Source of the DNA: CBDBCK01 sp965203345
GTDB taxonomy: Bacteria > Chloroflexota > Dehalococcoidia > Lucifugimonadales > Lucifugimonadaceae
Direction: 5' to 3'
Assembly (NCBI GenBank): GCA_965203345.1
Contig: CBDBCK010000028.1
Span: 682,001-746,000 of the forward strand
DNA length: 64,000 bases
The notes under the pieces are model-generated. The model made no database searches. It worked only from the letters and a program-made list of their open reading frames with translations, and was not told the DNA's origin. Both the position numbers and the translations under genes were made by a program. Below, piece after piece: positions 27,216 through 36,233 of this stretch. Positions within the stretch are counted from its first letter, which is position 1. Each line of letters starts with the position of its first letter.

Positions 27216-28865
27216 TCAATTAAGAGGCATGCCATTTGTTTGCGTTGCACTACCTTCAGATATGCTTCCTTGTATCTGTGTTGAACCTTCTGTGAAGGAT
27301 ACCTTCTGAGGGTTGCGGCACAGCCACCATTCAAGACTATCGGCCAGTGCTAGCCAGCTTGCCGTTATGATATTTTCGGATGCTCCGACGGTAATCCATA
27401 TATTGCCCTCACCGTCTCCCGACTCAATAGTTACTCGCACTCTTGCGTCTGCTCCGGCTCTCTCGTTCACTACTCGGACCTTGTAATCGGTCAGACGGAC
27501 TCTCTTCAGTTCCGGATAGAACTGTGTAAGCGCCTTCCTCATGGCGTTATTGAGAGCACTGACTGGTCCGTCTCCTTCCGCGGCGGTATGGAGTGTTTCG
27601 TTGTTGACTCTTACCTTGATTGTAGCCTCGGAATTACCGGAGGCCTGCATCAGCACCTTGAAGTCCACGATCTCGAAAGGTCGTTCATAGTTCAGGGTTT
27701 CGCGTTGAAGTAGTAGTTCAAAGGAGGCTGATGCGTTTTCATAAGCGAAACCTTGAGCCTCTTTGCTCTTGAGCAGGCGGACTATGCGCGTCGTATCGCT
27801 CTGGTCAAATTCTTCTTCCATGCCCAGTTCACGAAGTCTTCTTTTTACGTTTCCTCTACCCGAGAGGTCTGATATGGTTACGCTGTTCCTGTTACCTACT
27901 AGCTCTGGCGGTACGTGTTGGTACGAGACTGCTGTCTTCTCAATAGCGGAAGCATGCAACCCCCCTTTGTGTGAGAAGGCGCTGGAACCAACGTACGGCT
28001 GAAAAGGGGAAGGGCGCATGTTGACAGTTTCGGCTACGAACTTTGAGAGGGAAGTCAAGGACACTAGCAACTCATCCTTTATACAGCGGATACCCATTTT
28101 CACCTGAAGGTCAGCTATGATTGATATAAGGTTGGCGTTCCCTGTTCGTTCTCCATAGCCGTTTATGCATCCTTGTATCTGTGTTGCACCTTCTCTGAAG
28201 GCGGCAATTGCGCATGCTACTGCTACATCAGAGTCGTTGTGCGTGTGTATGCCTAAGATTGCGTCTTTGGGTAATGTTTCGGTTACGGTCTTTACTATCT
28301 TCTGTATGTCGTGCGTCAGCGTTCCTCCGTTTGTGTCACATAGGACTATCCTCTCGGCACCGGCGCGGAAGGCCGCCTTGAGGACGTCTAACGCGTATTC
28401 GGGTTTTTCTGTATACCCGTCAAAGAAATGCTCCGCGTCAAAGAATACCCTGCGTCCTTTCTGCTTCAGGTACTTGACCGAACTGCCGACCATAAGCAGG
28501 TTTTCCTCTAATGAGGTCTCCAATATGCTCTGTACTTGGAACGAAGAAGCCTTCCCTACGATAGTTGTCACAGATGTCTCCGTTTTTAGAAGGGCTTGCA
28601 GAGCGTTGTCGGTCTCAGGTTCACCGCCGGGCTTGCGAGTGCTCCCGAAGGCGGCAAGAACCGCGTTTTTGAGTGGAGTTGATCGCATCCTTTTGAAGAA
28701 TTCGTCTTCCAAAGGGTTCGCGCCTGCGTAGCCGCCTTCAATGAAGTGCACCCCTAACTCGTCCAGCTTCAATGCGATAGCAATTTTATCCTCCACCGAG
28801 AGCGATATACCCTCCTGCTGAGCTCCGTCTCGCAGGGTCGTATCATATATTTCTGCTTGGTGCAT
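27216..28865 (-). CDS. cimA: (R)-citramalate synthase
   Basis: The 549-residue enzyme belongs to the HMG-CoA-lyase-like TIM-barrel family with a C-terminal LeuA dimer domain. The start IYDTTLRDGAQQEGISLS carries the catalytic/metal segment. HFIEGGYAGANPLEDEFF near residue 37 is characteristic of citramalate synthases rather than isopropylmalate synthases. GIHTHNDSDVAVA holds the metal histidines, and the C-terminal AAEGDGPVSALNNAMR is the allosteric LeuA-type region. It condenses acetyl-CoA and pyruvate to start threonine-independent isoleucine synthesis. ilvD follows on the same strand, separated by the GNAT gene. Confidence 0.93.
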   Translation of the reverse strand: MHQAEIYDTTLRDGAQQEGISLSVEDKIAIALKLDELGVHFIEGGYAGANPLEDEFFKRMRSTPLKNAVLAAFGSTRKPGGEPETDNALQALLKTETSVTTIVGKASSFQVQSILETSLEENLLMVGSSVKYLKQKGRRVFFDAEHFFDGYTEKPEYALDVLKAAFRAGAERIVLCDTNGGTLTHDIQKIVKTVTETLPKDAILGIHTHNDSDVAVACAIAAFREGATQIQGCINGYGERTGNANLISIIADLQVKMGIRCIKDELLVSLTSLSKFVAETVNMRPSPFQPYVGSSAFSHKGGLHASAIEKTAVSYQHVPPELVGNRNSVTISDLSGRGNVKRRLRELGMEEEFDQSDTTRIVRLLKSKEAQGFAYENASASFELLLQRETLNYERPFEIVDFKVLMQASGNSEATIKVRVNNETLHTAAEGDGPVSALNNAMRKALTQFYPELKRVRLTDYKVRVVNERAGADARVRVTIESGDGEGNIWITVGASENIITASWLALADSLEWWLCRNPQKVSFTEGSTQIQGSISEGSATQTNGMPLN

Positions 28866-29137
28866 TATTTCGTTACCTTCTCCTGTCGGCTCGGCTTCCG
28901 AAAATGAGGGTTGGACATTTCATACTAAATTTTCTGTGTATGAATCATTTCTCTTTTTCTCTCTGATGCATAGTCTTTATCAAGATACAAGATTCCAATG
29001 TTCTCATGTCATGTATTGACGCGTATAGGCGAGAATACAAAATCTAAGATACCATTTACTATTGTTTTACTAGTGTTACTAATGTGGCATTTTGCGTATC
29101 AGAAAGCGAGAAAGCAACTTTGGATGACTCTTACTCT

Positions 29138-29629
29138 ATGGATTTTGGTCTTACCGAAATTGAACCGGGATCATACGGCGAACCGGGCAGTCGGACATTT
29201 AACATAGCTGCCCGTTCTGACAGAGGTGAGGCGATTGTATGGATGGAGAAGGAGCAGCTAGCTTACACTGCTCACCTGATAAATAGGAACTTGTCCAAAA
29301 CTAGATCCGAGACGCCTACACAGGACTACTCTGCATCTCCTCCCGGCTTTGAACCGCCGGGCCGTGCTGAGTTTAAGGCAACGGAGATGTCTTTGGAGTA
29401 CAGTCCTCTCTCCCAAATTTTTACTTTAAGAGCGTCGGGTGAGGTGAGTGAAGAAGTCTACCTGGAGGCGCAGTTCAGTTTCACTACCGAATCCGCGAAA
29501 AAACTGTCTGCTTTGGTGGAAAAGATAGTAGCATCAGGTCGCCCGATATGTCCATTATGCGACACTGTTGTGGAGATAGGAACGAAGCACCTTTGCGTTA
29601 ACTACCGCAACGGGCACACCACTCTTTAG
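29138..29629 (+). CDS. DUF3090 family protein
   Basis: The 163-residue protein matches what I know of DUF3090, found in Actinobacteria and Chloroflexota. The opening has YGEPGSRTFNIAARS, the middle EKEQLAYTAHLIN, and the end CPLCDTVVEIGTKHLC, a likely zinc-binding pair before the final Asn-Gly-His. The ATG at 29138 gives the usual length before the GEPG motif. An in-frame GTG at 29084 would add 18 residues. The partner SCO1664-family gene follows 33 bases later, the usual neighbour. Biochemical role unknown. Confidence 0.85.
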   Translation: MDFGLTEIEPGSYGEPGSRTFNIAARSDRGEAIVWMEKEQLAYTAHLINRNLSKTRSETPTQDYSASPPGFEPPGRAEFKATEMSLEYSPLSQIFTLRASGEVSEEVYLEAQFSFTTESAKKLSALVEKIVASGRPICPLCDTVVEIGTKHLCVNYRNGHTTL

Positions 29630-29662
29630 CAAATTTAGGTAGCTCTGAAAGAGAATTGACTG

Positions 29663-30415
29663 ATGAGTCTCCCACGTGCACGTGCTTCCCAAAATACCGA
29701 AGCGAGTAAAGAGATGCGGTTTATGCTGCAGTGGGAGATCACGGAGATCGCTCTGTTACCGTGTGGCTCTAACTATGTTTTCTTAACAAGACTTCAGCCT
29801 TCACCCGATTCAGATGAAACTCTTCTCTGTATATACAAACCTGCTGCTGGCGAGAGGCCGCTTCAGGATTTCACGTATGGCACGTTGCATTTCAGAGAAC
29901 GGGCTGCATTTGTACTTTCTCAGGCACTTGGCTGGCCGGCTATACCGCCGGTTATCATAAGGGATGGACCTCACGGAACGGGTAGTTTCCAGCTGTTTAT
30001 AGATCACGATCAGAGCGTTAACTTCTTTTCCTTGCGTGATGAAGATTTAAAACAGTTTGCCTGTATTGCGACATTTGATGTGCTGGTGAATAATACGGAC
30101 AGGAAGGGTGGCTCCATTCTCCAGGACGGTCAGGGCAAATTATGGGCTATAGACCACGGCTTGACTTTCAATTACAATTGTCGTATCCGCACAGTCATGC
30201 TCGAGTTTGGCGGCAGTGCTTATGAACATACACTCCTGAAGAAAGTGGAAGAAACGGCGAACTCCCTAGAGGCAGGTGAATTGGAGCAAGAGCTGACCGA
30301 GCTGGTAGGAGAAGACGCAGTAAAGGGGTTATTGGAGCGTGCAGAGGAGATGGTCACTGGTCGCCGATTTCCTATGTTTGATCCGGCCTTTAACGTTCCT
30401 TACCCCTTCGTCTAG
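29663..30415 (+). CDS. SCO1664-family protein (PI-kinase-like fold)
   Basis: The 250-residue protein carries the family's kinase-like pattern. ATP-binding CIYKPAAGERPLQDF lies near residues 54-68 with the conserved Lys. The catalytic-loop-like segment is FDVLVNNTDRKGGSI near 135-149, and the metal-site-like WAIDHGLTF near 160-168. Proteins of this family occur beside DUF3090 in Actinobacteria and Chloroflexota; they are annotated as PI3/4-kinase-like, but their substrate is not established. The gene's last 26 bases overlap the end of the convergent phosphatase gene on the other strand. Confidence 0.85.
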   Translation: MSLPRARASQNTEASKEMRFMLQWEITEIALLPCGSNYVFLTRLQPSPDSDETLLCIYKPAAGERPLQDFTYGTLHFRERAAFVLSQALGWPAIPPVIIRDGPHGTGSFQLFIDHDQSVNFFSLRDEDLKQFACIATFDVLVNNTDRKGGSILQDGQGKLWAIDHGLTFNYNCRIRTVMLEFGGSAYEHTLLKKVEETANSLEAGELEQELTELVGEDAVKGLLERAEEMVTGRRFPMFDPAFNVPYPFV

Positions 30416-31352
30416 TCATAGTATTCAGTATTCGGCTCCTCATTCTTTGAAAATTTCTTACTCTTTTCATCTTCAATTGACTCTGTATAAAGACCGCTAA
30501 TTTGGAGGACGTTCCTACTACCGGTCCGAGCCATTTCCGTAATCGCTTATAGGTTGCTTCGTCGTTTGTATAGCCTTCGCTCCAGCCTCGTTTAGGGGCG
30601 AACCGTCCTTTTTCGTCGACGAACAGTGTCGTTCCTCCCGCTTCGTTGATTATGATGATCCCCGCTGCGAAATCCCAAGTATGCGCAGGTCCGCTCAATG
30701 CGTATTGCAGGGTATTTGTGGCCACTAAGCACATCTCATAGCTTGTGCTGCCTATCAGCCTAACCTCCCCCATGTTTTTGCGCATTTCGCTCCTAGTCTG
30801 GTATCGTTGAGAAAATCTGCCGGGCAACGATGCCAACCTCCCAAGATAAGGCTTTTCGTGCTCATTTTCTATGTGTAGGCGTGTATCATTTAGCCAAGCA
30901 CCTCCTCCGAGTCGAGCGTGAACTATTACTGAGTGTTCGCCCGAAGGCCAAGGTATCCAGACTGCACCCGCTACGGGTTCTCCCATATATAAGGCGCCCA
31001 CGGAAACGGCATAAGCGGGTGAGCCGTTTACGAAGTTCTTTGTTCCGTCTATAGGGTCTATTGCCCATAAGAAGTCGGCGGCGGTCTTGACAGTGTCAGG
31101 GGGGTCTTCTTCACCTAACAAGACATGATCAGGGAACTTGGATATTATCTGCGACTCTATAACCCTCTGGGCTTTTTTGTCGGCGTCTGAAACTATGTCC
31201 GCACCCGACTGTTCAGCTTTTTGAGATATCTCCAATGGCCCGCCGAATTTGCCACCCGCTATATTTCCAGCAGCGCGCACTGCCTCTACTGCCGTCTGCT
31301 CAATGGAAGTGAGGAGGTCTTTTGGGAGAGAAAAGCTCTTTGTATCTTTCAT
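30390..31352 (-). CDS. Inositol-monophosphatase-family protein
   Basis: The 320-residue protein is a Mg-dependent phosphatase of the FIG family. LGEEDPPD supplies one metal ligand near residue 100, WAIDPIDGTKNFVNGSPAY near 114-132 is the classic motif, and HTWDFAAGIIIINEAGGTT near 224-242 is the C-terminal motif with the Asp ligand. Substrates in this family include inositol phosphate, fructose-1,6-bisphosphate, histidinol phosphate and PAP. HolPase activity is worth considering because the histidine genes in this window include no recognised histidinol phosphatase. The last 35 residues are basic and disordered, ending RRRGKER. The gene overlaps the convergent SCO1664 gene. Confidence 0.88.
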   Translation of the reverse strand: MKDTKSFSLPKDLLTSIEQTAVEAVRAAGNIAGGKFGGPLEISQKAEQSGADIVSDADKKAQRVIESQIISKFPDHVLLGEEDPPDTVKTAADFLWAIDPIDGTKNFVNGSPAYAVSVGALYMGEPVAGAVWIPWPSGEHSVIVHARLGGGAWLNDTRLHIENEHEKPYLGRLASLPGRFSQRYQTRSEMRKNMGEVRLIGSTSYEMCLVATNTLQYALSGPAHTWDFAAGIIIINEAGGTTLFVDEKGRFAPKRGWSEGYTNDEATYKRLRKWLGPVVGTSSKLAVFIQSQLKMKRVRNFQRMRSRILNTMTRRRGKER

Positions 31353-31605
31353 GTTGTCTGTTGGACGACGTTCGTAAAATCAGCTATTTAAGCTTTCCGA
31401 TGTGCGGTCGTTACTTTTCGGCGCGTACGAACTGCCGCTCTTATACAATAGTAAACGTAGGGTAACATCGAAATGGTTCGGCCTACTGCCTATTTGAGGT
31501 TGTAATTATAGAACTTGCCGAGAGTTTGGGTTAGGTTGTGCCCGTCGTGTATATTTATGCTCCATTGCCATGGTAGGCATATGGTTTATAGAAGGAGTTG
31601 TATTC

Positions 31606-32565
31606 ATGGATTCTAGTCCATCAATTCTTAAGATTTCGAGAGACCGCGGTTTGCAGTTGCGTATGATGTTGACGTTGTTCGCGGTGGGTCTTCTTTATGC
31701 TGTGTTTGCCGTGGTGATGTGGCAGTTGGGAATTGCCCTGATTTGGATAGCTCCTATCATTGGTATTGTAGCTATACTGCAGTATTTTTTTTCCGATAAG
31801 ATAGCTTTGGCCGCTATGCGAGCCAAGACCGTTTCTGAAGAAGACGCGCCTGATTTACATGCAATGGTTGCTAGGCTTGCCAGTAGGGTTGGCATACCTA
31901 AGCCTACGATAGCTGTTATACGTAATGACATACCTAACGCGTTTGCTACTGGCAGGAATCCTAGTAAAGCGGTGGTAGCCGTCACAGAGGGCATAGTGCA
32001 CAGGCTCACGCCCGTTGAACTTGAAGCAGTACTGGGACATGAGCTGGCGCACGTTGTGAATCGAGATATGCGAGTTCTTGCTATCTCCAACTTTTTTGTT
32101 ACAGCAGTGGGTTTTATATCTGGTCTTCTACTGTACAGTCTGTTTTTTCAGGGCATGTTTGGTGGCCGCGGTTCGTCGCGCAATGAAGGCATAAGTATAG
32201 GATTAGCTCTTCTTGCGGCCTACGTTGCGACCTTAGTGCTACATTTTCTGATGCAACTACTTGTGCTGGCGTTGACCCGTTACCGCGAGTACGGCGCGGA
32301 TGACACAGGAGCGCAAATATCAGGTAACCCCACTGCACTGGCTTCAGCGCTCGCTAAAATAAGCCAACACGTAAACATAGCTAAGGAGGGAGAACGTAGC
32401 AAATTGCAGCCTGCAAGTGCCTTGCTGTTCATACCTTCTATGAGAGGTGTAGCTGGCCTTTTTTCTACGCATCCGCCTGTGGAAGAGCGTATCCGAAGAC
32501 TCCAAAAGAAGGCTAAAGAGATGGCTGCCACACCTGTATATAAACGATACACCTGGCAGCGGTGA
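31606..32565 (+). CDS. htpX: HtpX-like membrane metalloprotease (M48)
   Basis: The 319-residue zinc protease has two N-terminal membrane helices (about 20-60) and the active site VLGHELAHVVNRD, with His145 and His149 plus Glu146. Two further helices lie near 160-215. The third zinc ligand is in YREYGADDTGA near 225. It cuts damaged membrane proteins facing the cytoplasm. ATG at 31606 has AAGGAG eight bases before it; the longer frame to 31570 lacks a site. The C-terminal FSTHPPVEERIRRL is the conserved end motif. Confidence 0.92.
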   Translation: MDSSPSILKISRDRGLQLRMMLTLFAVGLLYAVFAVVMWQLGIALIWIAPIIGIVAILQYFFSDKIALAAMRAKTVSEEDAPDLHAMVARLASRVGIPKPTIAVIRNDIPNAFATGRNPSKAVVAVTEGIVHRLTPVELEAVLGHELAHVVNRDMRVLAISNFFVTAVGFISGLLLYSLFFQGMFGGRGSSRNEGISIGLALLAAYVATLVLHFLMQLLVLALTRYREYGADDTGAQISGNPTALASALAKISQHVNIAKEGERSKLQPASALLFIPSMRGVAGLFSTHPPVEERIRRLQKKAKEMAATPVYKRYTWQR

Positions 32566-32613
32566 GCGCAAAGCATACTCGTCCGTAGGATATATGTCAG
32601 CACGAGAGCAACT

Positions 32614-33216
32614 TTGACTGGACGGCCCGTCGCAGCGGTTTTGACTCAGTGTCGGGATAGTTTTGACTCGTATGCCTATGCAACGTCCACTAATGGTGCA
32701 GTGCCCATAGCTATAAACAAGGAAGAGTCGGTGCCGAGCTCCGCGGATATGCTCATATTTGCCGGGACTTTGCCTGTGAAGCCGTCGGAGACTGTCCCTG
32801 TTTCCGTCCAAACGGCTCTTGATAGAGGCTTACCGATTCTAGGTGCGGGCTGGGGACTTCAGATTTTGAATTTAGCATTGGGTGGATCTTTACGGACAGA
32901 AGGGGCTGTAACACGGACTTCCGGATCGGAACGTGCCACGGTGTTCCTCCCTCCTGGAAGTAAGGTTGCTCATATAGTGGGGGGGTCTGGATGGGTAACG
33001 GTACCCATACTGCCATGCGGCATAAGCCTTGGGGCCGCTTCTAGAATGCTGCTGTTGTCTTGCTACGGTGAAGACGGCAGAGCGTACGCGGCAGAGGCTC
33101 CAGGTCAGCGATGGGTGCTGGGAGTAAGCTGGGTCTTTGACGGTTCGGTGAAGTTGCCCTCTGGGTTCAACTCTTTATTGCCGGCCTTTATTGAGCATGC
33201 AGCAGGGCATTTATAA
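32614..33216 (+). CDS. Class I glutamine-amidotransferase-like pseudoenzyme
   Basis: The 200-residue protein resembles peptidase C26/GATase-1 (gamma-glutamyl-GABA hydrolase-like) in the stretch ALDRGLPILGAGWGLQILNL, followed by ALGGSL. In active members this reads LGICRGMQ with the nucleophile Cys; here the position is Gly (GAGWG). The C-terminal VLGVSWVFDG replaces the usual VQWHPE, so the catalytic His and Glu are also lost. The fold is kept but the triad is not, so it may bind a ligand or partner. The TTG start lies 48 bases after htpX. The next gene downstream is gyrA. Confidence 0.72.
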   Translation: MTGRPVAAVLTQCRDSFDSYAYATSTNGAVPIAINKEESVPSSADMLIFAGTLPVKPSETVPVSVQTALDRGLPILGAGWGLQILNLALGGSLRTEGAVTRTSGSERATVFLPPGSKVAHIVGGSGWVTVPILPCGISLGAASRMLLLSCYGEDGRAYAAEAPGQRWVLGVSWVFDGSVKLPSGFNSLLPAFIEHAAGHL

Positions 33217-33462
33217 TAATTTTTATTATCCGATTCGTCCGGCGTTATTTTCGGATGACTCGCGGGATGAGCTCCGGTTGTCTCCTTTTTCCCTTCGTAT
33301 GTCTTCAAAGACGATCTCTAAAAACAGGTTAGGGAGGTTAATCGTGTATTCAGAGTGTGCTGATGAGCGTTACTCTAGTGTGTAAGATGTACCATACTTA
33401 TTGGTGTTCGCGAGCTATCTCTTTGACGCGATGGCTTGCTGCTACACCTGCCGGAGGGATTA

Positions 33463-36117
33463 ATGACAACTGAGAGAAATACGGACGGTATACGTCTTAT
33501 AGAGATTGAGAAGGAGATGCGTAGTTCATACTTGGACTATGCTATGTCCGTGATAATCTCCCGAGCTTTGCCCGACGTCCGAGACGGTCTTAAGCCCGTT
33601 CAGAGGCGTATACTTTACGCGATGCATGATCAAGGGATGCGCGCTGGTTCCTCTTATAAGAAGTCGGCCAGGCTAGTGGGGGAGGTTTTAGGTAAGTATC
33701 ATCCTCACAGCGATACCGCGGTTTATGATGCACTCGTGAGGATGGCGCAGAGCTTTTCTATGTTGCATCCTCTTGTTGACGGACAAGGGAATTATGGTTC
33801 CGTGGACGGTGATCCTCCCGCCGCTATGCGCTACACCGAGTGTAGACTGGCTCGTATTGCCAGTACTCTACTTGCAGATATAGACAAGGACACTGTGGAT
33901 TGGAACGACAATTTCGATCAATCGTTGCAAGAGCCAACTGTGCTGCCCGCTCGTCTGCCAAATCTGCTTGTCAACGGTACATCCGGTATAGCGGTGGGAA
34001 TGGCTACGAATATTCCGCCACATAACCTTTCAGAAGTGTGCGACGCCGTGATTTGTCTCATTGATAATCCAAACTCCGGTTTAGACGAGCTTATGGAGCA
34101 TGTGAAAGGCCCCGATTTTCCTACGGGGGCGCATATATGGGGTGTTGAAGGGATGCGTTCTGCTTACTCAACTGGTCGTGGTGCCGTGATCATGCAGGCT
34201 GAAACACATTTTGAAGAGACCAACAGAGGGGCGAACACCCGCGTAGTGGCAACTGAATTACCTTATCAAGTGAACAAAGCTAACCTTGTATCAAGAATCG
34301 CAAACCTGATAAAACAACGCCAACTGGAAGGTGCTTATGAAGTTCGGGATGAGAGCGACCGTAAAGGCTTGCGGGTCGTCATAGAGCTCCGGCGTGGCAC
34401 GTCGCCTGACTTGATACTCAACAACTGCTATCGCTACACGGATATGCGCAAGAGTTTCAACTTCAACGTGATAGCCCTGGTTGAAGGTGTTCCCAAAACG
34501 TTGGCTCTACGGCAGGCTCTCCAGCAATATATAGGATTTCGCCAGGAAGTGGCTAGACGGCGTGCAGAGTTTGACCTCAAGAAGACGAGGGCGCGCTTGC
34601 ACATTCTAGAAGGGTTGCGCATCGCCATAGCAAACCTTGACGAAGTAATAAGGTTGATACGCTCTTCTGAAAGCGTGGAGATGGCTCGTTCAGCCCTGAT
34701 GACTCGTTTTGACTTGTCGGAGATACAGGCGCAGGCTATATTGGATATGCAGTTACGTCGTCTCGCAGCCTTGGAACGTGAGAAAATCGATGCCGAATAT
34801 AAAGAGCTGACTGAATTGGCGGTGAATTTAGAGAACCTCCTTGCCAGACCAGAACGGGTATTAGAAGTCGTCAAAGAAGAAGTTCAAGATATGCAGAGGA
34901 TTTACGGTCAACCTCGTCGCACGCGCGTACATCAAGAAGAACTAGGCGAATGGCGTAGGGAGGATATGGAACCGCGCAAAGAAGTGGTTATAACTCTCAG
35001 CCGGAAGGGATACGTTAAGAGGGTTGACTCATCTAGGTACCGCGCACAACATCGAGGCGGCCGGGGGGTTAAGGGTCAGGTTATGACCAAAGAGGGAGAC
35101 GTTACTCCTTGGCTTCAGGTTGCGGATACCCATGACTTCCTACTTTTCTTTACCAGCTTCGGCAGGGTGTTAGGTACGCGCGTATTTGAGCTTCCCGCGG
35201 ATCAGTCCCGTAAGTCACGCGGGACCCCTGTACAAAATGTCGTACCACTAGAGATGAAAGAGGAGGTAAACGCTATATTGGCCGTGGAAAGCCTTACGCA
35301 AGATCTGTACTTGGTAATGGGGACTCGGCGAGGGGTGATAAAGCGTATGCACCTACCTCTTATCAGAAACTTGCGTCGGCAAGGGTTGCGTTGTTTCAAG
35401 ATGAGAAAGAATGACAAACTTATGGCAGTCTCCTTGGTTAAGGAAGATCAGGACGTAGTGATAGTAACAAAGAATGGTATGGCGATTCGTTTCTGTTCAG
35501 CGGATATAAGGGCACAGCAGAGAGTAGCGTCGGGCGTGAGAGGTATAACGCTGGACAACGAGGATGTAGCGGTTGGCATGTGCGTTGCTAACCCGGAGGA
35601 CGAGTTACTTGTGGTTACAAAGAAGGGTTACGGCAAAATTTCGTCTATAAAACGGTATCGTGTTCAGAAGAGGGGTGGGAAAGGGTTGAAGACTCTAAAA
35701 ATAACCGACAGGAACGGAGAGGTAGCTGCCACCGCCGTCATAAACCCAGAGGTTCGTAACGATTCGAATGGTAGGCTTTTTCTTTTGACTGAACGTGCAC
35801 AGGTGCTGCGAACTAACCTCTCCGAAATACGCTCGACGGGAAGGATAACTCAAGGTGTGAAACTGGTAATCCCTGATAGCGGAGATAACATATCCGCCAT
35901 ACGCGTTATAGCACAGCAGCGACCAAGTGGTGAAGAGTTGGACGAAGCCCAGCTCAGCTCAGTGGGCGCTGCATTTCCCACTCTCAACGGAAATACGGAC
36001 GTTAACCTTTTCCCAGACGAATCGGCAGTGGAAGAGACCTCTGCAAAGATAGATTCGGAAGCAGAGGAAGAGAGCAGAACGTCAGAAGAGGAACGGGAAG
36101 AGGACGATAGAACTTGA
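33463..36117 (+). CDS. gyrA: DNA gyrase subunit A
   Basis: The 884-residue type IIA topoisomerase subunit has the breakage-reunion domain with catalytic Tyr124 in MRYTECRLA. The C-terminal pinwheel carries the GyrA-box-type segment AQHRGGRGVKGQ, plus a related QKRGGKGLK blade. The quinolone-determining segment reads KYHPHSDTAVYD: Ser replaces the usual Gly81 and Thr replaces Ser83 (E. coli numbering). The tail is acidic (EEEREEDDR). ATG at 33463 has GGAGGG before it. gyrB is not in the window. Gyrase introduces negative supercoils using ATP bound by GyrB. Confidence 0.95.
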   Translation: MTTERNTDGIRLIEIEKEMRSSYLDYAMSVIISRALPDVRDGLKPVQRRILYAMHDQGMRAGSSYKKSARLVGEVLGKYHPHSDTAVYDALVRMAQSFSMLHPLVDGQGNYGSVDGDPPAAMRYTECRLARIASTLLADIDKDTVDWNDNFDQSLQEPTVLPARLPNLLVNGTSGIAVGMATNIPPHNLSEVCDAVICLIDNPNSGLDELMEHVKGPDFPTGAHIWGVEGMRSAYSTGRGAVIMQAETHFEETNRGANTRVVATELPYQVNKANLVSRIANLIKQRQLEGAYEVRDESDRKGLRVVIELRRGTSPDLILNNCYRYTDMRKSFNFNVIALVEGVPKTLALRQALQQYIGFRQEVARRRAEFDLKKTRARLHILEGLRIAIANLDEVIRLIRSSESVEMARSALMTRFDLSEIQAQAILDMQLRRLAALEREKIDAEYKELTELAVNLENLLARPERVLEVVKEEVQDMQRIYGQPRRTRVHQEELGEWRREDMEPRKEVVITLSRKGYVKRVDSSRYRAQHRGGRGVKGQVMTKEGDVTPWLQVADTHDFLLFFTSFGRVLGTRVFELPADQSRKSRGTPVQNVVPLEMKEEVNAILAVESLTQDLYLVMGTRRGVIKRMHLPLIRNLRRQGLRCFKMRKNDKLMAVSLVKEDQDVVIVTKNGMAIRFCSADIRAQQRVASGVRGITLDNEDVAVGMCVANPEDELLVVTKKGYGKISSIKRYRVQKRGGKGLKTLKITDRNGEVAATAVINPEVRNDSNGRLFLLTERAQVLRTNLSEIRSTGRITQGVKLVIPDSGDNISAIRVIAQQRPSGEELDEAQLSSVGAAFPTLNGNTDVNLFPDESAVEETSAKIDSEAEEESRTSEEEREEDDRT

Positions 36118-36233
36118 TACTTGTGTCCTCTTGATTATTTGCTGAGAGATAGGCTGAGGGTCAAGGAGTAAATGCGCACCTTCTGTGGAGAATCATTTTG
36201 GACGCGTATCTGGACGTCCACGGGTGACGGCTT

